46,915 nucleotides of DNA from Lachnospiraceae bacterium. Lineage in GTDB: Bacteria; Bacillota; Clostridia; Lachnospirales; Lachnospiraceae. Shown here in pieces: positions 1 to 9,200 of the stretch (within the stretch, counting starts at the first letter, position 1; each line of letters starts with the position of its first letter). The stretch lies in NCBI GenBank assembly GCA_024698885.1, contig JAILQQ010000147.1, positions 1 to 46,915 on the forward strand. The letters run 5' to 3'. The notes beneath the pieces are model-generated. The model did not search any database and was not told the DNA's origin. It worked only from the letters and a program-made list of their open reading frames with translations. A program made the translations under genes and the position numbers.

Positions 1-314
1 TCAGACTACGGGAAGCGGCAAAGAGGGCGAAAGAGGGCGGCTTTGATTATTTTACGACGACGCTTTCGATCTCGCCGCTTAAGAGGGCTGACCGCCTTAA
101 CGAGATCGGGGAACGGCTGCAGGAGGAATACCACGTAACGCACCTGCCGTCCGATTTTAAGAAGAAGAACGGCTATCTGCAGTCGATCGAGCTGTCGCGC
201 CGGTACGGTTTATACCGCCAGAACTACTGCGGCTGCGTTTTCTCCAAGGAAAGATTGACCAGATCAGTCATTCCTGTAAAAAACCAAAAACAAAAGAACG
301 AGGAGATAATATAA
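1..314 (+). CDS. queH: Epoxyqueuosine reductase QueH, C-terminal part
   Basis: This is the last ~103 residues of a gene that begins before the window; the first whole codon is at base 3. QueH reduces epoxyqueuosine to queuosine in tRNA anticodons. The visible part carries the family's TTTLSISP segment, an EIGERL helix, the K-K-NGY-QS-ELS region, and near the end the LYRQNYCGC signature, whose paired cysteines belong to the metal/cluster-binding set; the N-terminal cysteines lie outside the window. The stop TAA at 312-314 shares one base with the argS start (TAATG), so the two genes are probably co-transcribed. The family call rests on the YCGC tail and is quite secure. Confidence 0.85.
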   Translation, partial: RLREAAKRAKEGGFDYFTTTLSISPLKRADRLNEIGERLQEEYHVTHLPSDFKKKNGYLQSIELSRRYGLYRQNYCGCVFSKERLTRSVIPVKNQKQKNEEII

Positions 315-2086
315 TGAAAAAAATACTTGATGTGATTTCCGAAGCACTTGAGGAGGCCTTTGAGCAGGCGGGCTATGAACGCAAATACGGGAAGGCGGCG
401 CTTTCCAACCGTCCGGATCTCTGCGAATTTCAGTGTAACGGGGCGCTTGCTGCCGCAAAGGCCTTTCATAAGGCACCGATGCAGATCGCGGAGGACGTGG
501 CGGCTGTCCTTACCGGCGCAGATACACCGGTTTTCGAAGAGATACAGGCGGTGAAGCCGGGATTTCTGAATATGAAGCTCTCGAAGGCTTTTTTATCGGA
601 TTATCTGGACCGAATGGCGTCGGAATTCAAATTCGGACTGTCGGAGACGACGACCCCTCTTTCCATCATTGTCGATTACGGCGGACCGAACGTGGCCAAG
701 CCCCTGCACGTTGGGCATCTGCGCTCCGCGATCATCGGCGAGAGCATTAAACGGATCTGCCGGTATATGGGCAATCATGTGATAGGGGATATCCATCTGG
801 GGGACTGGGGTCTGCAAATGGGTCTGATCATCACGGAGCTTTCCCACAGGCAGCCGGAACTTGTTTACTTTGACGAAAGCTTTACGGGCGATTATCCGAA
901 GGAGGCACCCTTTACGATCTCGGAGCTTGAGGAGATCTATCCCACGGCCTCGGCGCGCCAAAAAGAGGACGAAGCCTATCGCGAGGAAGCCCTGAAGGCC
1001 ACCTTTGATCTGCAGAACGGGCGCAGAGGCTATCATGCCCTCTGGGAGCATATCATGCAGATCTCGGTGGAGGATCTGAAAAAGAATTATCGGAATCTGA
1101 ACGTATATTTTGACTGGTGGAAGGGAGAGTCGGACGTTCAGAAGTATATCCCGGATATGGTGGCGGAAATGAAGAAGGACGGCTTTGCCTATGAAAGCGA
1201 CGGCGCTCTCGTCGTGGATGTTTCAGAAGAGAGCGATCAAAAGGAGGTACCGCCCTGCATGATCCTAAAATCAGACGGCGCGGCGCTGTATACGACGACG
1301 GACCTTGCGACGTTAAAGGAAAGACGGAGCCTTGCGGATCCCGATCATATCATCTACGTCGTCGATAAGCGGCAGGAGATGCACTTTCTGCAGGTATTTC
1401 GCTGCGCGAAGAAAACGGGGATACTGAAGGAGGACGTAAAGCTTGATTTCCTTGGCTTCGGGACGATGAACGGAAAGGACGGCAAACCCTTTAAGACAAG
1501 AGAGGGCGGGGTAATGCGTCTGGAAACGCTGCTTTCCGATATCAATGAGGAAATGTATAAAAAGATCAGTGACAATCATGCCGTGGACGAGGAGGAAGGC
1601 CGGGAGACGGCTAAGCTCGTGGCGTTAGCGGCGGTGAAGTACGGCGACCTTTCGAATCAGGCCACGAAGGATTATGTCTTCGACATTGATAAATTTACTT
1701 CCTTTGAGGGAAATACCGGCCCCTATATCCTCTATACCATCGTACGGATCAAATCGGTGCTCTCCCGCTTTTCCGAGGAAGGAGGGAGCTTTGCGGGGCT
1801 TGAGATCAATGAGGCGGGTGATCCGACGGAAAAGGAGTTAGAGCTTGCGCTCACGAAATTTATCAGCGTGATCGAGACTGCCTATGAGGAGCTCGCCCCC
1901 CATAAGATCTGTGCCTATATTTATGAAGTGGCCAATGCCTTTAACCGCTTTTATCATGAGAATAAGATCCTGACCGAGGAGGATGAGAAGAAGAAGCGGG
2001 GTTATATCGGGCTGATCAAGCTGACGAAGGAGCTTTTGGAGGAATGCATCGCGCTGCTTGGCTTTGACGCGCCGGAGCGAATGTAA
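314..2086 (+). CDS. argS: Arginyl-tRNA synthetase
   Basis: Class I cytoplasmic enzyme of 590 residues that charges tRNA-Arg with arginine, a normal length for bacterial ArgRS. The N-terminal ~110 residues form the Add-1-type domain. The HIGH-type ATP site is at about residue 125 (PNVAKPLHVGHLRSAI). The MxxKDGKPFKTREGG stretch near residue 380 stands where ArgRS has its modified KMSKS loop. The C-terminal ~120 residues are the DALR anticodon-binding domain. The ATG at 314 is preceded by an AACGAGGAGAT ribosome binding site and overlaps the queH stop by one base. No T-box leader is visible before it. Confidence 0.97.
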   Translation: MKKILDVISEALEEAFEQAGYERKYGKAALSNRPDLCEFQCNGALAAAKAFHKAPMQIAEDVAAVLTGADTPVFEEIQAVKPGFLNMKLSKAFLSDYLDRMASEFKFGLSETTTPLSIIVDYGGPNVAKPLHVGHLRSAIIGESIKRICRYMGNHVIGDIHLGDWGLQMGLIITELSHRQPELVYFDESFTGDYPKEAPFTISELEEIYPTASARQKEDEAYREEALKATFDLQNGRRGYHALWEHIMQISVEDLKKNYRNLNVYFDWWKGESDVQKYIPDMVAEMKKDGFAYESDGALVVDVSEESDQKEVPPCMILKSDGAALYTTTDLATLKERRSLADPDHIIYVVDKRQEMHFLQVFRCAKKTGILKEDVKLDFLGFGTMNGKDGKPFKTREGGVMRLETLLSDINEEMYKKISDNHAVDEEEGRETAKLVALAAVKYGDLSNQATKDYVFDIDKFTSFEGNTGPYILYTIVRIKSVLSRFSEEGGSFAGLEINEAGDPTEKELELALTKFISVIETAYEELAPHKICAYIYEVANAFNRFYHENKILTEEDEKKKRGYIGLIKLTKELLEECIALLGFDAPERM

Positions 2087-2096
2087 AAAATTTCAC

Positions 2097-2125
2097 TTGA
2101 CAAAGAATGACGTATTTAGTATACT
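2097..2125 (+). promoter_or_regulatory. Sigma-A-type promoter of the tRNA-Met gene
   Basis: A perfect -35 TTGACA at 2097-2102 and a TATACT -10 at 2120-2125 are separated by exactly 17 bases. The expected start is near 2132, a few bases before the mature tRNA 5' end at 2139. The -35 lies just after the argS stop, so the tRNA is transcribed independently of argS. Confidence 0.9.
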
Positions 2126-2138
2126 TTGTTGGTGTTTT

Positions 2139-2212
2139 GGCGAGGTGGCTCAACTGGCTAGAGCGTCCGGTTCATACCCGGGAGGTTGAGAGTTCAAGTC
2201 TCTCCCTCGCTA
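2139..2212 (+). tRNA. tRNA-Met (CAT anticodon), elongator type
   Basis: The 74-base cloverleaf folds fully: acceptor GGCGAGG/CCTCGCT with a G-U first pair, D stem GCTC/GAGC, anticodon stem TCCGG/CCGGG around the loop TTCATAC (anticodon CAT at 2173-2175), T stem GAGAG/CTCTC with loop TTCAAGT, and discriminator A at 2212. CCA is not encoded. The first pair and the anticodon stem lack the initiator features (C1xA72 mismatch and three consecutive G-C pairs). The overall sequence matches Firmicutes elongator tRNA-Met better than tRNA-Ile2, though a CAT tRNA-Ile2 cannot be fully excluded by eye. Confidence 0.95.
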
Positions 2213-2215
2213 GGG

Positions 2216-2246
2216 GGCTCGGGAGGTATCCCGGGCCTTTTGTTTA
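2216..2246 (+). terminator. Rho-independent terminator after tRNA-Met
   Basis: The stem GGCTCGGGA / TCCCGGGCC closes a GGTA loop and is followed by TTTTGTTT. The hairpin starts four bases after the tRNA 3' end, so the tRNA is a single-gene transcript bounded by its own promoter and terminator. Confidence 0.9.
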
Positions 2247-2282
2247 TGTTATGAATGAATTGATTTTGCGGAGGGTAAGATC

Positions 2283-2888
2283 ATGCGGATCGGCACGGGA
2301 TATGATGTGCACCGGCTCACGGAGGGACGGAAACTGATCCTCGGCGGCGTGGAAATTCCCTTTGAAAAGGGACTCCTCGGGCATTCCGACGCGGACGTGC
2401 TGCTACACGCGATCATGGACGCGCTGCTCGGGGCGGCCTGTCTCGGCGATATCGGGCGGCACTTTCCGGATACCGACGAGCGCTATCTCGACGTATCGAG
2501 CCTCTTGCTTTTAAAGGAGACGGGAGCGCTGCTTTCGGAAAAAGGCTTTGTCGTGAACAATATTGACGCGACGCTGATCGCCCAGAAGCCGAAGCTTCGT
2601 CCCTATATCGACGAGATGCGCCGTAAGATCGCGGAGGCGCTGATCCTTGATCCGGACGCGGTCAATGTAAAGGCGACGACAGAGGAAGGCCTGGGCTTTA
2701 CCGGAAACGGTGAGGGAATGGCGGCTCAGGCGGTCTGTACACTGCGCGGCCCGGAGGATTATATGGAAAGAAGCCTTAACAGGTACGAAAGCTGTGGTTC
2801 CTGCGGCGGCTGTCCGCTCAGGAGGCAGGAAAATCCGTCCGCAGGATTTTCCGGCGAAGCAGATGAGAACAAAGACAAATCAAAATGA
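2283..2888 (+). CDS. ispF: 2-C-methyl-D-erythritol 2,4-cyclodiphosphate synthase with a cysteine-rich tail
   Basis: IspF cyclises CDP-methylerythritol 2-phosphate in the MEP isoprenoid pathway. The metal ligands of the family are visible: D8 and H10 in GYDVHR and H42 in [12 protein letters not shown]. The C-terminal signature [16 protein letters not shown] is intact. The canonical enzyme ends near residue 157 (AQAVCTL), but this protein continues for ~45 residues with a CGSCGGCP motif and a charged end. A GCGGAGGG ribosome binding site precedes the ATG. The tail-coding DNA holds a 9-base perfect inverted repeat (2828-2836 / 2844-2852), which may mean the extension was acquired. Core function is secure; the role of the tail is unknown. 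Confidence 0.95.
   Translation: MRIGTGYDVHRLTEGRKLILGGVEIPFEKGLLGHSDADVLLHAIMDALLGAACLGDIGRHFPDTDERYLDVSSLLLLKETGALLSEKGFVVNNIDATLIAQKPKLRPYIDEMRRKIAEALILDPDAVNVKATTEEGLGFTGNGEGMAAQAVCTLRGPEDYMERSLNRYESCGSCGGCPLRRQENPSAGFSGEADENKDKSK
2828..2852. repeat. Perfect inverted repeat inside the ispF 3' end
   Basis: GGAAAATCC at 2828-2836 and GGATTTTCC at 2844-2852 form a 9-base-pair hairpin with a 7-base loop. It lies wholly inside the non-canonical IspF tail. No U-run follows, so it is not an ordinary terminator. Confidence 0.75.
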
Positions 2889-2965
2889 AAGTTAATTCTT
2901 GAACAGTTCCTTGGTTCCTAAGGAGAACGCCGGAAGGGAAACGGACCGGCACAGGAGGAGAGACT

Positions 2966-4375
2966 ATGAAGATCTATAATACATTGTCGGGGAAAAAAGA
3001 GGAATTTGAGCCGCTGTCGCCCGGAAAGGTCAGTATGTATGTCTGCGGCCCCACGGTCTATAATCTGATCCATATCGGGAACGCCAGACCGATGATCATC
3101 TTTGACACGGTCAGGCGTTATATGGAATATAAGGGCTATGAGGTCAATTACGTATCCAATTTTACGGACGTGGACGATAAGATCATCAAGGCCGCCGGGG
3201 AGGAGGGCGTTGACGCCTCGGTGATCTCCGAAAGGTATATTAAAGAATGCAAAAAGGACATGGCCGGTATGAACGTAAAGCCGGCAACGACGCATCCGAA
3301 GGCAACGGAAGAGATCGACGGCATGATCGATATGATCAAGACCCTGATCGACAAGGGCTATGCGTATGTCGCCGCGGACGGGACCGTATACTACCGGACC
3401 AGGAAATTTGCGGATTACGGCAAGCTTTCCCATAAGAATCTGGACGATCTGCAGAGCGGGAACCGCTCCCTCTTAGTATCCGGAGAGGATCAGAAGGAGG
3501 ATCCGCTTGATTTTGTTCTCTGGAAGCCAAAAAAAGAGGGGGAGCCCTTCTGGCCTTCTCCCTGGTGCGACGGAAGACCCGGCTGGCATATCGAGTGCTC
3601 GGTGATGAGTAAAAAGTATCTGGGTGATTCCATCGATATCCACGCGGGCGGAGAAGACCTGATCTTCCCGCATCACGAGAACGAGATCGCCCAGAGCGAG
3701 GCGGCCAACGGAAAACCCTTCTCCCAATACTGGATGCATAATGCCTTTTTGAATATCGATAACAAAAAGATGAGCAAATCCCTGGGGAACTTTTTCACGG
3801 TGCGGGATATCTCGGAAAAGTATGATCTGCAGGTGCTCCGCTTCTTCATGCTGAGCGCCCATTACCGGATGCCGCTCAATTTCAGTGCCGAACTCATGGA
3901 GGCGGCGAAAAACTCCCTGGAGCGGATCGTCAACGCGGCAGAGAACGTGCGTTTTCTTGCCGCTAACAGCAAAACGGCGGAAATAACGGATAAAGAACAG
4001 CAGTTATTAAATGAGACGATCAAATATCAGAAAAAATTCGAAAGCGTTATGGAAGACGACTTCAACACCGCAGATGCCATAACGTCCGTTTTTGACCTGG
4101 TGAAATTTATCAATCTCCATACCGGTGCTGACAGCTCGAAAGCCTATCTGAACGGACTTTTGCGGAGACTTGAGACGCTGACGGGTATTCTCGGGATCGA
4201 GACGTTACGAAAAGAGGAGCTGCCGTCAGCGGATATCGAGGCGCTGATCGAAGAAAGAAAGCAGGCCAGGAAGAATAAGGATTTTGCAAGGGCTGACGCG
4301 ATCCGGAACGAGCTGCTTGAAAAGGGGATCGTTTTAGAGGATACCAGAGAGGGCGTTAAGTGGCACAGGGCATAG
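2966..4375 (+). CDS. cysS: Cysteinyl-tRNA synthetase
   Basis: Class I synthetase of 469 residues, the usual CysRS length. It has the CGPTVYN motif with the first zinc cysteine (C27), HIGN at residues 36-39, the GWHIECS cysteine, the HHENE zinc-ligand region, and KMSKS near residue 268 (NKKMSKSLGNFF). A GGAGGAGAG ribosome binding site sits just before the ATG. The 77 bases between ispF and cysS show no T-box. mrnC begins inside the last codons of cysS in another frame, which supports an operon. Confidence 0.97.
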   Translation: MKIYNTLSGKKEEFEPLSPGKVSMYVCGPTVYNLIHIGNARPMIIFDTVRRYMEYKGYEVNYVSNFTDVDDKIIKAAGEEGVDASVISERYIKECKKDMAGMNVKPATTHPKATEEIDGMIDMIKTLIDKGYAYVAADGTVYYRTRKFADYGKLSHKNLDDLQSGNRSLLVSGEDQKEDPLDFVLWKPKKEGEPFWPSPWCDGRPGWHIECSVMSKKYLGDSIDIHAGGEDLIFPHHENEIAQSEAANGKPFSQYWMHNAFLNIDNKKMSKSLGNFFTVRDISEKYDLQVLRFFMLSAHYRMPLNFSAELMEAAKNSLERIVNAAENVRFLAANSKTAEITDKEQQLLNETIKYQKKFESVMEDDFNTADAITSVFDLVKFINLHTGADSSKAYLNGLLRRLETLTGILGIETLRKEELPSADIEALIEERKQARKNKDFARADAIRNELLEKGIVLEDTREGVKWHRA

Positions 4376-4812
4376 AGGACCGGGGCATTTTCGCACAGAG
4401 CCGGAGCCGTTTGTTACGGCAGGAGCGGGATGCTTCGCAGTACTCGCCGTTAAATCTGGCTTTTATCGGAGATTCGGTTTTTGAGCTGGTGGTGAGGACG
4501 ATCCTTGTGGAGCAGGCAAACCGCCCGGTCAGAGAGCTTCAGAGGAGAGCCGGAAGGATCCTCTCGGCTGCCATGCAGGCGCAAATGGCGGAAAAGATCG
4601 TTCCGCTTCTTACGGAAGAGGAGGAAGCGATCTACCGCAGGGGCCGTAACGCAAAGCCGCATACCAAAGCAAAGAACGCGACCCTGTCCGATTATCTGAA
4701 GGCGACGGGGCTTGAGGCACTGATCGGCTATCTTTATTTGAAGGGAGAAGACGACCGCGCCAGAGCGCTGATCCGTCTGGGTATGGAGGTCGCGGAAGCA
4801 TCGATAGAGTAA
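4360..4812 (+). CDS. mrnC: Mini-ribonuclease III
   Basis: A 150-residue, RNase III-like protein without the double-stranded RNA-binding domain; the family matures 23S rRNA ends in Firmicutes. The RNase III signature is seen in the YSPLNLAFIGDSVFELVVR region with its catalytic Asp, and the second half is in LSDYLKATGLEALIGYLYL with the catalytic Glu. The start is GTG at 4360 after a GAGAGGG ribosome binding site, overlapping cysS by 16 bases. The cysS-mrnC-rlmB order is conserved in Firmicutes and supports the call. Confidence 0.93.
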   Translation: MAQGIEDRGIFAQSRSRLLRQERDASQYSPLNLAFIGDSVFELVVRTILVEQANRPVRELQRRAGRILSAAMQAQMAEKIVPLLTEEEEAIYRRGRNAKPHTKAKNATLSDYLKATGLEALIGYLYLKGEDDRARALIRLGMEVAEASIE

Positions 4813-4821
4813 GGAAATGAT

Positions 4822-5577
4822 ATGGAATATACGATTGAAGGAAGAAACGCGGTGATCGAGGCCTTTCGGGCCGGCAAACCCATTGATAAGCTCTATATTC
4901 TGGACGGCTGCAATGACGGACCGGTCCAGACCGTGAAACGTATGGCGAGAAAAACGGATACGATCGTCCGTTTTGTGAATAAGGAAAGGTTAGACGCCTT
5001 AAGCCAGACGGGCCACCATCAGGGGGTGATCGCCCAGGCGGCCGCCTATGAATACGGAACGATCGAAGCGCTTTTTGCGCGCGCCGAAAAGAAGGGAGAG
5101 GATCCTTTCTTTATTTTACTGGATAATATCGAGGATCCGCATAACCTCGGCGCGATCCTGCGTACGGCAAATGTCAGCGGGGCTCACGGGGTGATCGTTC
5201 CGAAAAACCGTTCCGCCCTGCTCAGTCAGACGGTGGTAAGGGCTTCCGCCGGTGCCGTCAATTATACGCCTGTGGTAAAGGTCACGAATCTGGCAAAGAC
5301 CATTGAGGAGCTGAAGAAAAAGGGACTCTGGTTCGTCTGCGCCGATATGACGGGAGAAGTAGTTTATGAGACGGATCTTACCGGCCCGATCGGTCTTGTG
5401 ATCGGATCGGAGGGGGAAGGTGTCGGACGCCTGATCCGGGAAAAATGCGATCATGTCTGCTCTGTCCCGATGCAGGGGGAGATCAGTTCCCTCAACGCGT
5501 CGGTCGCGGCCGGCGTCATGGCCTTTGAGATCGTCAGACAGAGAAGGGAAGCAGCAAAACGCAGGGGATCCTTATGA
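4822..5577 (+). CDS. rlmB: 23S rRNA (guanosine-2'-O)-methyltransferase RlmB, SpoU/TrmH family
   Basis: A 251-residue SPOUT methyltransferase. The short N-terminal RNA-binding domain begins MEYTIEGRNAVIEAF. The three SpoU motifs follow in order: NIEDPHNLGAILRTA (motif 1), LVIGSEGEGVGRL (motif 2) and ISSLNASVAAGVMAFE (motif 3), which together build the trefoil-knot SAM site. It starts 10 bases after mrnC and its TGA overlaps the ATG of the sigma-factor gene by 4 bases. The exact target nucleotide (G2251 in E. coli) is assumed from the family. Confidence 0.93.
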   Translation: MEYTIEGRNAVIEAFRAGKPIDKLYILDGCNDGPVQTVKRMARKTDTIVRFVNKERLDALSQTGHHQGVIAQAAAYEYGTIEALFARAEKKGEDPFFILLDNIEDPHNLGAILRTANVSGAHGVIVPKNRSALLSQTVVRASAGAVNYTPVVKVTNLAKTIEELKKKGLWFVCADMTGEVVYETDLTGPIGLVIGSEGEGVGRLIREKCDHVCSVPMQGEISSLNASVAAGVMAFEIVRQRREAAKRRGSL

Positions 5578-6218
5578 CCAATTTAAGCGCATTATCCGAT
5601 GAGGAGCTGATCCGGCGCATCCGAAGCAGCGCAAAAAACGAAAACGGTGCAGAGACGGAGGCCATGAAGGAGTGGCTCTTAACCAAGTACAAGCCTTTAG
5701 TACGGAAAGTGGCGAACACGGAATCCTTCCGGATCTCCGGCGGCGATTATGATGATCTGCTGCAGGAGGGAATGATCGGCCTGGTCAAGGCGATCAATCA
5801 TTACGCCGGGGACAGGGGCGCCGCTTTTTCCACCTTTGCGACCCTCTGCGTCAGGCGGCAGATGATCTCGGCCGTGGAAGCCAGCAACCGGGATAAGAAC
5901 GCGGCGCTCAATTCCTATATTCCCTTAAACGGGGGGAGCTTTGAGGACGGAAATCTCGAAGAGACCCGTCTGATCGATTCCGCCAGAGAGCTTGCCACGA
6001 AAAGCGCGGAGGAGTTAGTGACGGATATGGATACCGTCCGGGAATTAAACCGTCAGATCCACGAAAAGCTGAGTCCTCTTGAAAATCAGGTCTATGATCT
6101 TTACGTAGCCGGCATGGATTACGCGGAGATCGGAAAACGCCTGAAAAAGGATAAAAAGGCCGTGGATAACGCGGTGCAGCGTATCAAGCATAAGATCCGT
6201 CCGCTCCTTGACGGTTGA
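5574..6218 (+). CDS. Sigma-70 family RNA polymerase sigma factor, SigH/Spo0H-like
   Basis: A 214-residue sigma factor. Region 2 is visible around residues 30-105, with YDDLLQEGMIGLVKAI (core-binding) and FSTFATLCVRRQMISAVE (-10 recognition and melting). Region 4 at about 160-210 ends in a helix-turn-helix (MDYAEIGKRLKKDKKAVDNAVQRIKHKI). In clostridia, genes in this position after rlmB encode SigH, which drives early-sporulation and stationary-phase genes. The ATGA overlap with rlmB implies translational coupling. The call as an alternative sigma factor is firm; orthology to Spo0H is inferred from context. Confidence 0.9.
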   Translation: MTNLSALSDEELIRRIRSSAKNENGAETEAMKEWLLTKYKPLVRKVANTESFRISGGDYDDLLQEGMIGLVKAINHYAGDRGAAFSTFATLCVRRQMISAVEASNRDKNAALNSYIPLNGGSFEDGNLEETRLIDSARELATKSAEELVTDMDTVRELNRQIHEKLSPLENQVYDLYVAGMDYAEIGKRLKKDKKAVDNAVQRIKHKIRPLLDG

Positions 6219-6236
6219 TGAACTCTGACATATATG
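6208..6236 (+). promoter_or_regulatory. Possible promoter before the GGDEF/EAL gene
   Basis: TTGACG at 6208-6213 and TATATG at 6231-6236 are spaced by 17 bases and lie 34 bases before the ATG at 6271. The -35 overlaps the end of the sigma gene. The match is moderate and the gene could also be read from the upstream operon. Confidence 0.4.
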
Positions 6237-6270
6237 GTATATTAGGTACAGGCATAAGCGAGGTAAAGCG

Positions 6271-9200
6271 ATGGCAATTCAACGAGCCGGTATCCTGATC
6301 ATTTCCCAAAGCAACATCGGTGCAGAAGCTCTGAAAGCGCTTCTGGAAGTGGATTATCATGTCTTTATCGCACCGGATATCACCGGGGCGACCAGCGTTC
6401 TGGAAGCGCAGGTTATCGATTTTATCATGATCGATATTACGGAAAGAACCGATGAGCTTCTGGATTTCACTGCCAATATCAAGCACAGCAAAGAATATAA
6501 GCATATCCTGATCGGCGTGATCCATGACCATATGGACAGCAGCCTTTCCGAGAGGTGTTACCGCCTGGGCATCAGCTATACCATATGCCGCCCTCTCGAT
6601 CCCCGTGTTGTTAAGAATATCGTAGATAATCTGGTCTATACCTATATTGATGAGCGGAATGAACGCGAGGAAAAGCGGATAGAGTATGCGCACCGCGCGC
6701 ATACGGTCTTAGGTACGCTGCGGGCCGGGCTTGTTGTCATTGCGGGAGATCACAATCTGAGTATCCGCCATATCAGCAGGAATTCCTTAAAGATCCTCGG
6801 CTATGACGCGGAGAGCGAACCCGAGGCCAGAGAGGCGCTGATCGACAGTTCCTTTGCGGATTTTATCCACCCGGAGGACAGGGATAACTTCTATAATGCG
6901 TTAACGGGCGTCATTCCGGATATGGAAGAAGCGATCAGCATTATTGTCAGACTCCGGCTGAAGAACGAACAGTATGCCATTTTTGAGATCAATGTCCGGG
7001 AAATGGTTTATGTACTGGGAGAGCAGCAGTTTTCATTAGTGCTCCGCCTGGCCAGAACCGGCCTGACGGGGACGGACGAGCTGAAAACCGAGATCAGCCG
7101 CTATGAGCAGAAGCTTCGGATCGATCCGCTGACCGGCATCTATAACCGGGATACCTTTTTTGCGGAGACAGAGCGGATGATCAAGGAGAATCCGGATCAG
7201 GAATACGTGATAGGGATCTGGGATATCGACCGCTTTAAGGCGATCAACGCGCTGTTCGGCGTAAAGGCCGGGGACCAGGTACTCAAGGATTACGCGGTTT
7301 TTCTGAAGAGTGTATTCGAATATGAAAAGGGGACCTACGGACGGCTGGAAGCGGACCGCTTTATTTCCTGCGGCAGAGCCCGCTATCTGCAGATGGCGGA
7401 CAAAAGGCTTCAGCCGGTTTTGGACGGCACTGTCAAATGGCATTCGCTGGATTATACCGTTCAGATGCATGCGGGCATTTACAGACTGCAGTCCGGCGAA
7501 GCGGATATCGCCGCAGCCTGTGACAGAGCTATGATGGCCCTCAACGCGGTGAAGGGAAACTATTTATACCGGATCAATTATTTTACCCGGGAAATGCTTG
7601 ATGCAATGCTGATACAACAGCAGATCATCCGGGATTCAGAGAGGGCGCATTTAAACGGAGAGTTTTTCGTTGTTTATCAGCCCATTGTTGACAGCAGGAC
7701 AAAGGAGATCGTCTCGGCGGAGGCGTTAATGCGCTGGAAAAAGCCTGACGGAACGCTGGTACCGCCCGGGGTCTTTGTGCCGATCTTTGAGAAGAACGGC
7801 TTTGTTTCCAAAATAGATATGTACGTCTGGGAGGCGGTGTGCGCTTACCAGAAAAGACGGATCGGAGAAGGCAAAAAGACTGTGCCGATCTCCGTCAATC
7901 TTTCCCGGGTGGATTTTTATAACGAGAACCTGTTTGAGGATCTGATGGCGGTTACGCAGGAATACGGTGTAGACGGCAGACATCTTAAGGTCGAGGTGAC
8001 CGAAAGCGTCTATATGGATCAGCAGCAGGAGCTCATGAATATAACCAAAAAGCTCAGGAACGAGGGCTTTGAGGTGCTGATGGATGATTTTGGAAGCGGT
8101 TTTTCCTCTCTCAGCATGCTGAAGGATTTTGAGATCGATGTTCTGAAGATCGATATGAAATTCATGGATGCCGTGGATTTCTCCGAGCGGGCCGGGAATA
8201 TCCTCTACAGTATCATTCAGATGGCAAAGACGATCCGGATGCGGATCGTGGCGGAAGGGGTGGAAACCGCCAATCAGTACGAGCTGCTCAAGAATATGGA
8301 GTGCGATTGTATCCAGGGCTACTATTTCTATAAGCCGCTTATGGAGCAGGAATTTGACCGCGAGCTTGACGCCGGCCGGAAAGAGACGGTGACGGACAGC
8401 GCCGCGGAATACAAGAAGATCCTGTATATCGGCACGAACAGCGAAGATATCCGGTTTATCGAATCACTTCTTGACGCCGAAGTGGAGATCGTGCCGGCAG
8501 CAACCTGTAAGGACGCGGAAAACGATCTGGAAAAGAATTTCGGGAAAGTCAATCTGGTACTGATCGATTTTGACTCCGCAGAGGAGGAGGGTACGGCGTT
8601 CCTGGCCGTCAGAAAGACCAGGGAATACTATGGCCTGATCCCGATCGTCCTGATCGCGGGCGAAAGCATCATCGACAGGATCTCTCATTATATCTGGGAG
8701 GGCGTACTGGATATCGTCACGAGACCTTTAAACCGGGATACGATGAAAAACCGGCTGGAAAGAGCCGTGAATTATTTCAATATCGAAAAGGAAAGGCGCA
8801 GCATCAAGCTGATCGGCAAGAGCGTTGCGCTCAAGCAGCAGATCAATTCGTTCTTTGAGGACAGTATTGCCGGCATCGCGCGGATCGTTGTGGACCGGTC
8901 CGAGGATATGAATATCATGGAGCTGACCTACGTCAACGACCGGTTCTTAAGTATCCACGGGATGACCCTGGACGAAGCCATGAGGAAGGACCGGCTCGGA
9001 ACGCTTTTATCGAGGGTAGCCTTTTCCGAGATCGATGCCATCGACCGTCAGATCTATACGGCGACACAGAACAGGGAGAGCTTTTTACTCAGAGAATATT
9101 GCGTGGAAAAGCATGACGGCAGGACGACTTCGATCTTATCCGCCAGTTCCTTTAAATACATAGCAGATGTTATTCGAATTGACATGATCCTGCTCGAGAA

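Noticed and set aside
2107..2337. A 76-codon + strand frame running through the tRNA
   Set aside because: It spans the tRNA-Met gene, its terminator and the start of ispF, so it cannot be a protein gene.
2889..2965. A T-box leader before cysS
   Set aside because: The gap is only 77 bases and lacks the T-box core sequence and an antiterminator; only a weak GTTC/GAAC pairing is seen.
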